Assembly: GCA_003131985.1 (NCBI GenBank) | Contig: PKWH01000193.1 | Coordinates: forward strand, 9,480-27,673 | Direction: 5' to 3' | DNA: 18,194 bases | Source: Acidobacteriota bacterium | GTDB taxonomy: Bacteria > Acidobacteriota > Terriglobia > Acidiferrales > UBA7541 | Part shown: piece after piece, positions 1-7,950 of the stretch | Numbering within the stretch: the first letter of the stretch is position 1 | How the letters are laid out: every line of letters begins with the position of its first letter | Notes under the pieces: generated by a model | What the model was told of the DNA's origin: nothing | Databases searched by the model: none | The model's input: the letters and a program-made list of their open reading frames with translations, nothing else | Position numbers and translations under genes: made by a program

Positions 1-636
1 CCACTGATCTTTTTCTTTCTTCGCCGAAAGCTGCCCGGAGGCATTCTTGAGGTCGAAGGATACGACTTTATCGCCGGCGATGTGCAGCACTCCACGATCG
101 CGCAAATCCTGAAGAGATTTGGCGGAACTGATTAGAAGGGATTCCGGGAGGAGCGCAACATCTTTGGCGCCGTCCACGATTGCGTAAACCGAAATACCGG
201 AGAAATCCTTCTTGCCCAATGCCACAGTGTGTTTCGCGCCGCTACGCAGTTGGAATTCGACCGAAACAGCAGGCGGGTCAAGCCCATAGACCTTCAGCCG
301 GTCAGGTGCGCCTGGTTCCGTTTGCGCAATGCGCGCGCTGAATAGGCCGTCGATTATCCCATCCAGGGACGCCTGATCGGCCCGTACCTCGAGCGGTTGA
401 GTTATTCTCCAAACTTCATCGCGCTTCTCAAACTGCAGCGTGGGCTCAGCGGGATTCGCAGGATGCTTGATAGCGAGCGAGGTTATATCCTGGGGCTGAA
501 TCGAAAACGCGAGCTTGGCCGCGTCCGCAGGCAGCTTCTCACTTTCCTTTTGGCTGCGCCGCCAGTCGAAGTAATACACAGCGGCGCCCAAAATAACGGC
601 GCCCAGGAGCAAAAATAAGGTCGTCTTCTTGATCAT
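1..636 (-). CDS. DUF4340-family protein of a Gld-type ABC operon (3' end beyond window)
   Basis: The reading frame is open from an ATG at 636-634 to the left edge, 212 codons with no stop, so the C-terminus is missing. The N-terminus has one hydrophobic segment at about residues 5-21 (LFLLLGAVILGAAVYY), followed by charged residues, and looks like a membrane anchor with the rest outside the cytoplasm. The following region reads like DUF4340: alternating strands with VWRITQPLEVRADQASLDGI and LKVYGLDPPAVSVEFQL, the usual 'Y-G-L-D/P-P' signature. It is the last visible gene of the minus-strand operon, 25 bases after the GldG-like gene. DUF4340 proteins commonly follow GldG-like ABC auxiliary proteins, but their exact role is not known. 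No clear Shine-Dalgarno precedes the ATG, so translational coupling or a different start is possible. Family assignment is fairly secure, function is not. Confidence 0.82.
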   Translation of the reverse strand, partial: MIKKTTLFLLLGAVILGAAVYYFDWRRSQKESEKLPADAAKLAFSIQPQDITSLAIKHPANPAEPTLQFEKRDEVWRITQPLEVRADQASLDGIIDGLFSARIAQTEPGAPDRLKVYGLDPPAVSVEFQLRSGAKHTVALGKKDFSGISVYAIVDGAKDVALLPESLLISSAKSLQDLRDRGVLHIAGDKVVSFDLKNASGQLSAKKEKDQW

Positions 637-661
637 GTAATGTATTTTCGGCGAGCGCGGA

Positions 662-2194
662 TTATCGGCGCTTCCACCAGATATAGACTCCCGAAAAAAT
701 CACGATGCCGGGAAGAATGATAAGGTCGAGCCAAGTAAGGGCGCTGTCCTGACCTTGCGTCAGAGTGACGCGGCGGTTCGTTTGCGATTTAGGGCGAATG
801 GAGATCAGGTTTTCGTCCTGGGCCAGCCAATTAATCGTGTTATAGAAGAGGTCGCCGTTCTTCTGCTGACCCACATATGGATTCGCGGCAAATGCCGAGT
901 TACCAATCACGACCACCCGAGCTTCGCCGCCTTCCGATTTGCGCGAAGCAGCCACGCCGAGCGAAAGCGGACCCAGCGTTGAAGTCTTCGGATCGTACGA
1001 GACTTCGTTCCGTCCCTGTTTCAAATTTGCAACGGTAAAACTCCGAGGAGAAGTCTTCAAAAACTCGACCGGTTGGAGGTCGGTCTTCGCTTTGTCGGCT
1101 ACGGTGACGGTGCGAGCCAGAGGGAAAAATGTCATCGAGCCTGCAAAATTCTTCGTGATCGGGCTGTTGCCGAAGTCTGTGACAAGCGGGATTGCTGGAC
1201 CAGCGCCAAACAGCCGACCCACCCCGCTCGCGTCGATCACCACGTTGTCGCCGACATTCGTGTTCCAAGCTTGGAAGATTTCTCCAAGTTTCGGATCAGT
1301 CTGAGGGTCAACAAGAATCAGGCCTTTTCCCGTTCCGGCCAGATATTTGTTGAGCAGTTCCGCTTCCTGCGGGAAAAATCCCTGCGTCGGACCGGCAATC
1401 ACTACGACGCTGCAATCGGGAGCCACTCCATTTTCAGAGACGAGATTGATCGTCTTGGTAACGTAGTTTTCCTTCTTCAGGCCCGCATCGAGGTGGCTGT
1501 AGCCGTTTTCGCCGTCATCAGTTAAGGATTTTTCGCCGTGCCCGGTGACGAAGCAAACCGTCTTAACCTTGTCTTGCGTGACTTTGATAATGGCGCCCGT
1601 GATGTCTTCTTCGGACGGAACGCCGCCGGATTCCAGGTGTTCTTTTCGCGAGCCTGAAGCGAGGATCACGTCGCCCGGTCGTGTGGCTCCGTATTGCTCG
1701 GCAATCTCAGGCTTCTGTTGCGGGTCAATATTCTGAAATTTCAGATGGCGGCTCAGGCTGGTGTACTCAGCCATCTGATCGTCGAGAGCGGCGTTTGGGG
1801 ACTTGTCGAAATGGACGATAGTGACATCCTTCTGCAAACTGCCTACGATTTGCTTGGTTTGATCGGAAAGCGTGTACAGCTTTTCGGTGGTTAGATCGAA
1901 ACGCTTATGATGGCGAAACCCGACGAAATTCACGATCACCAAAATGGCGATCACAGCCACACTCAGAACCGTGGTGTTCGTCCCCTGCTGCGAAGACCGC
2001 TTGGAGAAAAAACGGAGAATGCCGCCAAATCCAATGACAATCGCTGCGAGCAGCAGCAGAGCTCCGACAGCCAATACAACCTTGCTGAACGTTAGAAGCT
2101 CGCCCTGAATCGAATAACGCAAAAATCCGGCGACCAGCATGGCTATGCCGGAAGTGCCGAGAAATCTCGCCAACTCTTCCCGATCCCATTTCAT
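662..2194 (-). CDS. GldG-like ABC transporter auxiliary (substrate-binding-like) membrane protein
   Basis: This 510-residue protein has three predicted N-terminal membrane segments (about 11-26, 38-62 and 74-93), a long soluble domain and a C-terminal membrane segment (about 488-506) ending in a basic tail (WWKRR). Directly after the third segment comes KRFDLTTEKLYTLSDQT, the conserved entry to the GldG/ABC-transporter-auxiliary domain, and TGHGE at 217-221 is the other recognisable family motif. GldG proteins work with a GldA ATPase and GldF permease. In Bacteroidota they serve gliding motility; in other phyla the substrate is unknown. The ATG at 2194 is preceded by GGAGGA. The gene lies 44 bases after the permease gene and 25 before the DUF4340 gene, in one operon. 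I infer an exporter or envelope role; actual gliding motility cannot be read from this window. Confidence 0.88.
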   Translation of the reverse strand: MKWDREELARFLGTSGIAMLVAGFLRYSIQGELLTFSKVVLAVGALLLLAAIVIGFGGILRFFSKRSSQQGTNTTVLSVAVIAILVIVNFVGFRHHKRFDLTTEKLYTLSDQTKQIVGSLQKDVTIVHFDKSPNAALDDQMAEYTSLSRHLKFQNIDPQQKPEIAEQYGATRPGDVILASGSRKEHLESGGVPSEEDITGAIIKVTQDKVKTVCFVTGHGEKSLTDDGENGYSHLDAGLKKENYVTKTINLVSENGVAPDCSVVVIAGPTQGFFPQEAELLNKYLAGTGKGLILVDPQTDPKLGEIFQAWNTNVGDNVVIDASGVGRLFGAGPAIPLVTDFGNSPITKNFAGSMTFFPLARTVTVADKAKTDLQPVEFLKTSPRSFTVANLKQGRNEVSYDPKTSTLGPLSLGVAASRKSEGGEARVVVIGNSAFAANPYVGQQKNGDLFYNTINWLAQDENLISIRPKSQTNRRVTLTQGQDSALTWLDLIILPGIVIFSGVYIWWKRR

Positions 2195-2238
2195 CCTGCA
2201 AGTTCCTCCATAATTTACGAGCGCGAGATAAATAGCGG

Positions 2239-3024
2239 CTAAGCTCGCCGCCAGCGCATTGAATCGACGGAGCGCACCGTCAAGAAAACGAAAAGAGCGA
2301 TGAAGCTTCCATAATAAATCAGGCTGGAAGTATCAATCACCCCGCGCGCGAAATCCTCGTAATGGCGGATCACCGAAAGATACTGAAGCACGGCGCTTGC
2401 GCCGCTATCGCTGTTGCGTCCTATGTCCAGCACCCAAATAAACAAGGAAGCCGCGAACGTTACTACCGCTGCAATCAGCTGGTTTTCCGTGAGAGACGAT
2501 ACAAATGACCCGAGCGCCAACAGCGATCCGCCAAGCAGCAGCACCCCTGCGTACCCTGCGGCCAACATGCTCCACGGCGGCCTGGGGTCGCTGTGGAGGA
2601 CCATGAAAATCATGTAGCTCGCGGTGGGCAGCAGCATGAGCGCGAACAGAGACAGCGAAGCCAGATACTTTCCCAGCACGATCTCCAACTCGCTGACCGG
2701 CGAGGTCATCAGCAGTTCCATCGTGCCGCGCTTGCGTTCCTCGGCATAGACGCCCATGGTCAGAATCGGCGTAAAAAACAGAACAAGAGTAGAAAGCAGG
2801 CCAAAAAAGCTACGCATCACCGCTGCCGGAGCGTCGAAATCGGATGGCCCACCAAAACGCATTCCCTGCATTTCCATCTGGAACGTTTGCTTGATCACTT
2901 CTGCAAGAATCACGTTGAAGAAAAACGCGGTCAAAACCAGGAAAAGCCCGATGAAAATATAAGCGATGGGCGAAACAAAATAATGTCCCATCTCCTTGCG
3001 ATAAATTGCGTACAAACTTCCCAT
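2239..3024 (-). CDS. ABC-2 type permease, GldF/NosY-like
   Basis: This is a 261-residue inner-membrane protein with about six hydrophobic helices (near 20-40, 72-92, 121-143, 155-175, 184-200 and 236-251). The most diagnostic stretch is at 94-120, AEERKRGTMELLMTSPVSEL followed by IVLGKY, the conserved coupling region of the GldF/NosY type of ABC-2 permease. A longer reading would begin at a GTG four codons upstream (3036), but the AAAGGAG there overlaps that GTG and so cannot serve it. The ATG at 3024 has GGAG about 7 bases upstream and is chosen. It sits 29 bases after the ATPase gene and feeds into the GldG-like gene, so the three form one transporter. The substrate cannot be deduced. Confidence 0.88.
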   Translation of the reverse strand: MGSLYAIYRKEMGHYFVSPIAYIFIGLFLVLTAFFFNVILAEVIKQTFQMEMQGMRFGGPSDFDAPAAVMRSFFGLLSTLVLFFTPILTMGVYAEERKRGTMELLMTSPVSELEIVLGKYLASLSLFALMLLPTASYMIFMVLHSDPRPPWSMLAAGYAGVLLLGGSLLALGSFVSSLTENQLIAAVVTFAASLFIWVLDIGRNSDSGASAVLQYLSVIRHYEDFARGVIDTSSLIYYGSFIALFVFLTVRSVDSMRWRRA

Positions 3025-3053
3025 TGTGCTCTCCACTCCTTTATCGGATTGCC

Positions 3054-4013
3054 CTAACTGGACGCCTGCGCGTGGGCTGCGTCGTCCGTGGTGAGTTCGA
3101 GGAAAATGTCTTCGAGACTCAGGCTCACACCGTGAAGCTCGTAAAGCGGCCAGCCATGTTCCACAATTTTCGCCGCGATTTGATTGCGAATGTCGTTCCC
3201 TTGCGCTGCTTCCACGGTAACGGCCTGATGCCCTCCGGCACGCGCCGGCTCGATCACCACGCGGCTCGCTCCGGGAATTTGGGCCAGCATATCGCGCAGC
3301 GGTTTTTCCGGAGCGTCCGTTTCAATGCGAATTTTTTGGCCGCCTTTGAGCTGCGAAGTCAAATTCTGCGGCGTATCCACCGCGGCGATTTTGCCTTTGT
3401 TGATGATGACCACGCGGTCGCACGTCATGCTGACTTCCGGAAGAATGTGCGTGGAAAGAATAATGGTGTGATTTCCGGCCAAGCTTTTAATCAGGTTGCG
3501 GACCTCGATGATCTGCTTCGGGTCCAAACCAACGGTCGGTTCGTCGAGAATGATGACTTCAGGGTCATGTACGAGCGCCTGTGCGATGCCCACGCGCTGT
3601 TTGTAACCGCGCGACAGCCGTTTGATGAGTTCCGAACGCCGGTCTTCAAGATTGGTTTTTCTTAGGGCGTCATCGATGCGGGCAGGACGCCGCTCCGCCG
3701 GAACATTCTTGATGCGCGCGACAAAATCGAGGTAGGTCTCGACGGTCATGTCTGGGTATACAGGCGGGTTTTCCGGCAAGTAACCGATCCTGCGGCGAAC
3801 TTCCATCGAGTCACGGAACACATCGAATCCTGCTACGCGCGCGGTCCCGTGAGTGGCGGGCATATACCCCGTCAAGATTCGCATCGTCGTCGTCTTCCCA
3901 GCGCCGTTGGGCCCGAGAAAACCGAGAATTTCGCCTTTGTTCACGGTAAATGAAACGTGATCAACGGCCGTAACCGCGCCGTAAGACTTCGTCAGATCCT
4001 GAACTTCGATCAA
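3054..4013 (-). CDS. ABC transporter ATP-binding protein, GldA-like
   Basis: This 319-residue cytoplasmic ATPase is the first gene of the minus-strand operon and energises the permease that follows. Visible motifs are Walker A GPNGAGKTT (34-42), an LPE in place of the usual Q-loop glutamine (79-81, common in ABC-2 exporters), the signature LSRGYKQRV (133-141), Walker B VIILDEPTVGLD (153-164) and the H-loop histidine at 189 (STHI). Residues from about 225 form a C-terminal extension of the DUF4162 type seen in drug/gliding ABC ATPases. The start is TTG at 4013: it has an excellent GGAGGAG four bases upstream and no better ATG exists. The family is certain. The Gld-type subclass rests on the neighbouring GldG-like and DUF4340 genes. 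Confidence 0.93.
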   Translation of the reverse strand: MIEVQDLTKSYGAVTAVDHVSFTVNKGEILGFLGPNGAGKTTTMRILTGYMPATHGTARVAGFDVFRDSMEVRRRIGYLPENPPVYPDMTVETYLDFVARIKNVPAERRPARIDDALRKTNLEDRRSELIKRLSRGYKQRVGIAQALVHDPEVIILDEPTVGLDPKQIIEVRNLIKSLAGNHTIILSTHILPEVSMTCDRVVIINKGKIAAVDTPQNLTSQLKGGQKIRIETDAPEKPLRDMLAQIPGASRVVIEPARAGGHQAVTVEAAQGNDIRNQIAAKIVEHGWPLYELHGVSLSLEDIFLELTTDDAAHAQASS

Positions 4014-4070
4014 AGCACTCCTCCAAACACGAACGCCTTACGCAGACTGCCGGGCGCTTCCAAACCAATC

Positions 4071-4100
4071 TTTATACTAAAGTTGGGGGAAAATTGAAAA
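4071..4100 (-). promoter_or_regulatory. candidate promoter for the minus-strand ABC operon
   Basis: On the minus strand TTTTCA (4100-4095) is followed after 18 bases by TATAAA (4076-4071), 4/6 and 5/6 matches to sigma-70-type boxes. It lies about 58 bases before the TTG start of the ATPase gene. The surrounding DNA is AT-richer than the genes. This is a by-eye call and untested. Confidence 0.35.
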
Positions 4101-4427
4101 TTCAGAGCCAGTGGTCGCTGGAGCGAATAATCAGTGTACTTGACTGAGATGCAGTGCGTGTCCACGAAAGTTGTCATGGAAACGTCTGCACGGGTGATCT
4201 CGCGACTTGGCTCGCGTTGCACCGCTTGCCACCGAAGATCCTTGGACCGCGCGAATAACTCATTGACGCCCTTAAAATCGAAACACGAGGTAGGCAACGG
4301 CCTGCTCATCCGGCGCATCCACCTTTCTTACAGATGCAGCTTATCGTTCTTATCCCCATATGCTTAGCCACGTGCGATGAGAGTCTGGGACGATGAACCG
4401 GGCGACACCGGCAGGCGTGTATTAGGA

Positions 4428-4464
4428 GATGTGCGTTGACACATCGCGGCCGTTTTGTTATTCA
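4428..4464 (+). promoter_or_regulatory. candidate promoter with overlapping inverted repeat upstream of the lipoprotein gene
   Basis: A perfect TTGACA (4436-4441) lies inside the inverted repeat GATGTG-N6-CACATC (4428-4445). The best -10 at 17 bases is only TATTCA (4459-4464); TTCAAT at 19 bases is an alternative. An inverted repeat covering a -35 box is a usual place for a repressor, but the -10 is weak, so this remains tentative. Confidence 0.33.
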
Positions 4465-4550
4465 ATTTGTTTCGCATTATTAGCTTGCGATTCGACAACG
4501 GGTTCTGTCCCACCTCTTTGGGCAGATCTGAAAAAGAAATCCAAGGTGAT

Positions 4551-7325
4551 ATGACAATTTCGAAGGCGTATGCCCAAATGTTCGAAAATGCCGGAAGCCG
4601 GCGCGCAGTTGGTGCAGGCCTCACGGTTTGCGGTTTTCGAGCGGAGCGGCTGCGATTGCTTGCGTTTGCGCTGTTGGCGTTTCTCGGCGCAGGGTTCCTC
4701 GCGGCTTGCGGAGGTGGCAACTCAGCCATCACGCTGGAAGTGACGCCGAATACGGCGCAGACAGTGGATCAAGGCCAAGTAATACAATTCACCGCCATTC
4801 TGGGCAACGACACGGGTAATCAGGGCGTCACCTGGAAAACGCTTACTGGCTCGGGATGCGCAGGTACCGGTTGCGGCACGTTAACCAACGTCACGAAGAC
4901 TTCGGTGACGTACACTGCGCCCACGAATAGCTCGGTCGCCCTTACGGTCAGTTTGGAAGCCGTCGCTAATGGAAATAGCGGCGCTACCGTAACCACGATG
5001 ATCAGCGTCGTTCTGCCTCCCACGTTTACAACCACTACCCTTGTTAATGGATCGAACGGCGGACAGTACAGCCAGCAGGTGGTGGTGACGGGCGGCGTCC
5101 CACCGTTGGTATTCAGCGTAGTCTGTCCGAACAACCAACCCACCTGTCTCCCCCCTGGATTGACCCTGAATCAGAACGGAAACCTGATTGGTGTGCCCAC
5201 GACCTCAGGCACGTATCCATTTTTTGTGAAAGCAACGGACCGCGGCGGTATTCCCGTAATTGGCCAGCCCCCTCCGTTTTCTGTCACATCTACGCTTTTC
5301 ACAGTGATAATCAATCCGGCCACGCCGCTGTCCGTCACGACGACCTCCCTGCCTCCTGGGACCGTTAACCAGCCGTACAACATATCTCTTACTGCGAAAG
5401 GCGGGGCAACACCATACACATGGAGTGTGACCCCGAACAGTTTGCCTCCCGGATTGGCCTTGAATACCTCCACCGGACAAATCTCGGGGACTCCGACTAC
5501 CGTCGGTTCATTTCCGCTGATCGCGACTGTGCAGGACTCGTCCGTTCCGGTGCAATCAGCTTCGTCCGGCCCGCTCACCATCTCGATTCAATCTCCAGGG
5601 GGGCTGCACATAACCACTGCGTCGCTGCCTTCAGGAATGACGGCAACTTCCTACAGCACGACTCTAAACGCCGTCGGCGGAACTCCGCCATTCACGTGGA
5701 GTGTTATAAACGGCCAGCTTCCGGCTGGGCTGACTCTGGATGCCCAGACCGGACTAATCTCGGGAATTCCGATTCTTTTAGGCACTTCCACTTTCACGGT
5801 CCAAGTGCAGGACTCTTCCGCCGGCCCTGGCGGCCCAGCGAAGGCGACGCAGCTGTTTCATTTAACGATTACGGCCGGTTCCACGAGCAGCAATTCCCTG
5901 ATCACCGGAAACTACAGTTTCCTCTTTAGCGGATTCGACTTGAATGGAACGGTTGTTATCGCAGGTAACTTTTCTGCGAACGGAGCCGGAGCAATCTCAA
6001 GCGGCCAGGAAGATATTAATCGTGTTACCGGCGTTGTGGTCGGAGCGACTCTGACGGGAACTTATGCGGTTGGAACCGATGGCCGTGGCACCATGCAGTT
6101 GATCGCAACGACTGGTAACCTCACGGTGTTTACCTCAAACTATTTGTTGGCGCTCGATTCGAGCGGCAATATACACGTAATCGAGGATGAGACTGTGCCG
6201 ACGAACGGCGTAGGAATCACGCACGGCTCGGGAATCATGAAGGTCTCCGTTGGTACGTTTGCAGCAACAAACTTCTCCGGGAATTACGCGTTTGAATTCG
6301 CCGGACAGGATTTTTTGACTGAACCAACCGTGCTGGCAGGCGTCGTCAACCCCGATGGCATGCAAACTTTTAGGTCGGGTACTGTCGACTTCAACGACGG
6401 AGGCGTGTATTCCCCGCAACTGTCTCTCACGGGAGGCTTCGCGGTCGGGAATGCAAGTTCGAAGGGTCTCGCAACGATGACGTATCAACCGCCAACAGGC
6501 CAACAGATCACTCTCACGTTTACATTCTATTTCGTCTCAGCCGACGACATTTTCTTCGCGGAGATTGACGCCGCCTCTTCAACGAATACCCTGCCCAGAC
6601 TGAGCGGCGAAATGTTCCTTCAAGACAGCGGAACGCAATTCACTCAGAGCGTTTTGCAAGGAACTGGTGTTGTGACCGGTACGGGACTCGCCGGCACCGG
6701 GATCGCCGGCTCAAACTCGACCGTTTTCGCGGGTTTGTTGACCTCGACTCTAGGTGATGGCACCGCGAACCTAACTTTCGACCAGAATGCCGGTGGCACG
6801 GTCACGCAGCTGAATTCGGCATCTGGCACATATCAGGTGTTTCAGAACGGCCGTGTAGGATTTACGAGTTTGGGTAACCGGCTGGCCGCAGCTTACCTGA
6901 TTGGACCCGATCAAGGGTTTATCATTGGCTCTGACTCGGCTGCGACGTACGGCTTGCTCGAACAACAAAGCGGCGCTCCATTCTCTCTGTCGTCCGTTCA
7001 GGGCACTTATGTCCTCTCCGCGCCCCAAGAAGCTGACACCCTAGCGGTAAATATGATCGGCGAATTGAGTTCTGCGGGGGCCGGTAATATCGTCGGTACT
7101 CTGGATGAATTCATTCCCCCCAGCCCTCCTCCGTCCACGGACATTCCTTTCTCTGCCAGTTATACGGTAACTCCCGACGGCCGCGGGAACATGACGCCGC
7201 TTCTGATTGCCGGGTTCCCGACCAATCTTGTGTTCTATATTGTTTCACCCAGCGACGTGCGGATGATTTCTTTGGATTCAAACACAGGGAATGGCCATCC
7301 CCAGGTTATTTTCCTTAGCCATTAG
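4551..7325 (+). CDS. large surface lipoprotein with putative-Ig (He_PIG-like) repeats and a tandem beta-rich C-terminal module
   Basis: This 924-residue secreted protein begins with a long charged n-region, then RLRLLAFALLAFLGAGFLAA and Cys53, a lipoprotein signal with lipobox LAAC, so it should be lipid-anchored. Residues about 58-158 resemble a bacterial Ig-like domain. Three putative-Ig repeats follow (about 158-255, 258-346, 351-442), each with the core LP-P/A-GL-L-x(5-8)-G-I/L-x-G-x-P. The C-terminal half is four degenerate units of about 110 residues (449-568, 574-683, 693-803, 813-924), with GNYSF/GNYAF/GTYV openings and GTY-VG-DGRG-M-like turns. The frame is open back to 4455, but the ATG at 4551 has AAGG close upstream and gives a sensible signal sequence. 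It has no enzyme motif; adhesion or cell-surface structure is the natural inference. It is monocistronic and convergent with msrB. Confidence 0.8.
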   Translation: MTISKAYAQMFENAGSRRAVGAGLTVCGFRAERLRLLAFALLAFLGAGFLAACGGGNSAITLEVTPNTAQTVDQGQVIQFTAILGNDTGNQGVTWKTLTGSGCAGTGCGTLTNVTKTSVTYTAPTNSSVALTVSLEAVANGNSGATVTTMISVVLPPTFTTTTLVNGSNGGQYSQQVVVTGGVPPLVFSVVCPNNQPTCLPPGLTLNQNGNLIGVPTTSGTYPFFVKATDRGGIPVIGQPPPFSVTSTLFTVIINPATPLSVTTTSLPPGTVNQPYNISLTAKGGATPYTWSVTPNSLPPGLALNTSTGQISGTPTTVGSFPLIATVQDSSVPVQSASSGPLTISIQSPGGLHITTASLPSGMTATSYSTTLNAVGGTPPFTWSVINGQLPAGLTLDAQTGLISGIPILLGTSTFTVQVQDSSAGPGGPAKATQLFHLTITAGSTSSNSLITGNYSFLFSGFDLNGTVVIAGNFSANGAGAISSGQEDINRVTGVVVGATLTGTYAVGTDGRGTMQLIATTGNLTVFTSNYLLALDSSGNIHVIEDETVPTNGVGITHGSGIMKVSVGTFAATNFSGNYAFEFAGQDFLTEPTVLAGVVNPDGMQTFRSGTVDFNDGGVYSPQLSLTGGFAVGNASSKGLATMTYQPPTGQQITLTFTFYFVSADDIFFAEIDAASSTNTLPRLSGEMFLQDSGTQFTQSVLQGTGVVTGTGLAGTGIAGSNSTVFAGLLTSTLGDGTANLTFDQNAGGTVTQLNSASGTYQVFQNGRVGFTSLGNRLAAAYLIGPDQGFIIGSDSAATYGLLEQQSGAPFSLSSVQGTYVLSAPQEADTLAVNMIGELSSAGAGNIVGTLDEFIPPSPPPSTDIPFSASYTVTPDGRGNMTPLLIAGFPTNLVFYIVSPSDVRMISLDSNTGNGHPQVIFLSH

Positions 7326-7376
7326 GATTCTAGTCAGATAGTTGGGAAGAAGTGGGCGCAAATCGATCGCGGACGC

Positions 7377-7778
7377 TTACTTGTCTTTTTTCTCGAGCTT
7401 CAACGCAGCAGAATTAATGCAAAATCGTAGGCCCGTGGGTTCCGGCCCGTCTTCGAAAACATGCCCCAAATGCGCGTCGCAACGGCTGCAGATCGCTTCC
7501 GTGCGCGCCATTCCGTGGCTGTTGTCTCGCTCCATCTCGACATTCTCGGCTGCAATGGGCTGGTAGTAGCTGGGCCAACCTGAACCGGAATGGTATTTCG
7601 CGTCCGAACTAAAGAGCGGCTGGCCGCAGCAAACGCAAACGTATGTTCCCTTCGTTTCCGTGTCTGCGTACTCTCCAGTGAATGGCGGCTCGGTGCCTTT
7701 CTTCCGCGTCACCTCAAATTGCTCTTCCGTCAGCTTCGAACGCCACTCCGCATCGTCCTTCTTGATTTTCTCGCTCAT
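7377..7778 (-). CDS. msrB: peptide-methionine (R)-S-oxide reductase
   Basis: MsrB reduces the R-epimer of methionine sulfoxide in proteins, a repair enzyme for oxidative damage. The 133-residue protein is full length for the family. The zinc-binding CxxC pairs are Cys48/Cys51 (CVCCGQPLF) and Cys97/Cys100 (CSRCDAHLGHVF). SGSGWPSYY at 64-72 is the substrate-binding signature, and RFCINSAAL at 118-126 carries the catalytic Cys120. There is no export signal, so it is cytoplasmic. The ATG at 7778 has no Shine-Dalgarno; a TAAAAT box sits only six bases upstream, which may mean a nearly leaderless transcript. It is a single gene, convergent with the lipoprotein gene (51-base gap) and divergent from the thiolase. 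The identification is firm. Confidence 0.96.
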   Translation of the reverse strand: MSEKIKKDDAEWRSKLTEEQFEVTRKKGTEPPFTGEYADTETKGTYVCVCCGQPLFSSDAKYHSGSGWPSYYQPIAAENVEMERDNSHGMARTEAICSRCDAHLGHVFEDGPEPTGLRFCINSAALKLEKKDK

Positions 7779-7784
7779 GTTTTT

Positions 7785-7790
7785 ATTTTA
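7785..7790 (-). promoter_or_regulatory. candidate -10 box of msrB (leaderless or very short leader)
   Basis: TAAAAT on the minus strand lies six bases before the msrB ATG, which would put the transcription start at or next to the initiation codon. No strong -35 is visible; TTCATG at 18 bases is a poor match. The absent Shine-Dalgarno fits a leaderless message. Confidence 0.3.
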
Positions 7791-7852
7791 CACCCGGCAG
7801 GGCTGTTCCATGAAATGCGACTTGGAGGGCTTTTGGCCGCCGGCAGCGCGAA

Positions 7853-7880
7853 TAGAAACTCAATGGCGGTCAGCTATACT
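7853..7880 (+). promoter_or_regulatory. candidate promoter of the thiolase gene
   Basis: TAGAAA (7853-7858) and TATACT (7875-7880), 4/6 and 5/6 matches, are separated by 16 bases. The predicted start near 7887 would leave a leader of about 64 bases that begins just before the hairpin at 7890-7929. Confidence 0.42.
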
Positions 7881-7889
7881 AGAGCGGTT

Positions 7890-7939
7890 CCACTGACGCG
7901 CAGTTTCCTTCGCGTGCAGCAATCAGTGGCCGATTTTTT
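7890..7939 (+). promoter_or_regulatory. leader hairpin followed by T-run upstream of the thiolase (possible attenuator)
   Basis: CCACTGA (7890-7896) pairs with TCAGTGG (7923-7929), and the adjoining CGCG (7897-7900) pairs with CGCG (7911-7914), with a one-sided 8-base bulge. Four bases after the stem comes TTTTTT (7934-7939), directly abutting the ribosome-binding GGGAG (7940-7944). The shape is that of an intrinsic terminator or attenuator, but the bulge weakens it. It could equally be a terminator-like accident. Confidence 0.38.
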
Positions 7940-7950
7940 GGGAGACTTTT

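Larger units (their letters stand above)
4014..4550. other. 537-base intergenic region between divergent transcription units
   Basis: No convincing gene is present. A 102-codon minus-strand reading frame (4010-4318) runs through it and into the ATPase start, but it has no family resemblance, no good ribosome-binding site and an uneven composition. The stretch holds a candidate promoter for each flanking gene and a small inverted repeat (4428-4445). I see no tRNA, terminator with T-run, or repeat array. Confidence 0.6.

Noticed and set aside
3006..3665. 219-codon plus-strand frame opposite the ABC ATPase
   Set aside because: Antisense shadow of the Walker B/signature region with no independent support.
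4010..4318. 102-codon minus-strand reading frame in the intergenic region
   Set aside because: No recognisable domain or ribosome-binding site, it contains the candidate ABC promoter, and it runs into the ATPase start.
4455..4550. Upstream start for the lipoprotein (32 extra residues)
   Set aside because: It puts non-signal-like residues before the lipoprotein signal and lies in the promoter-like region; the ATG at 4551 has AAGG upstream.
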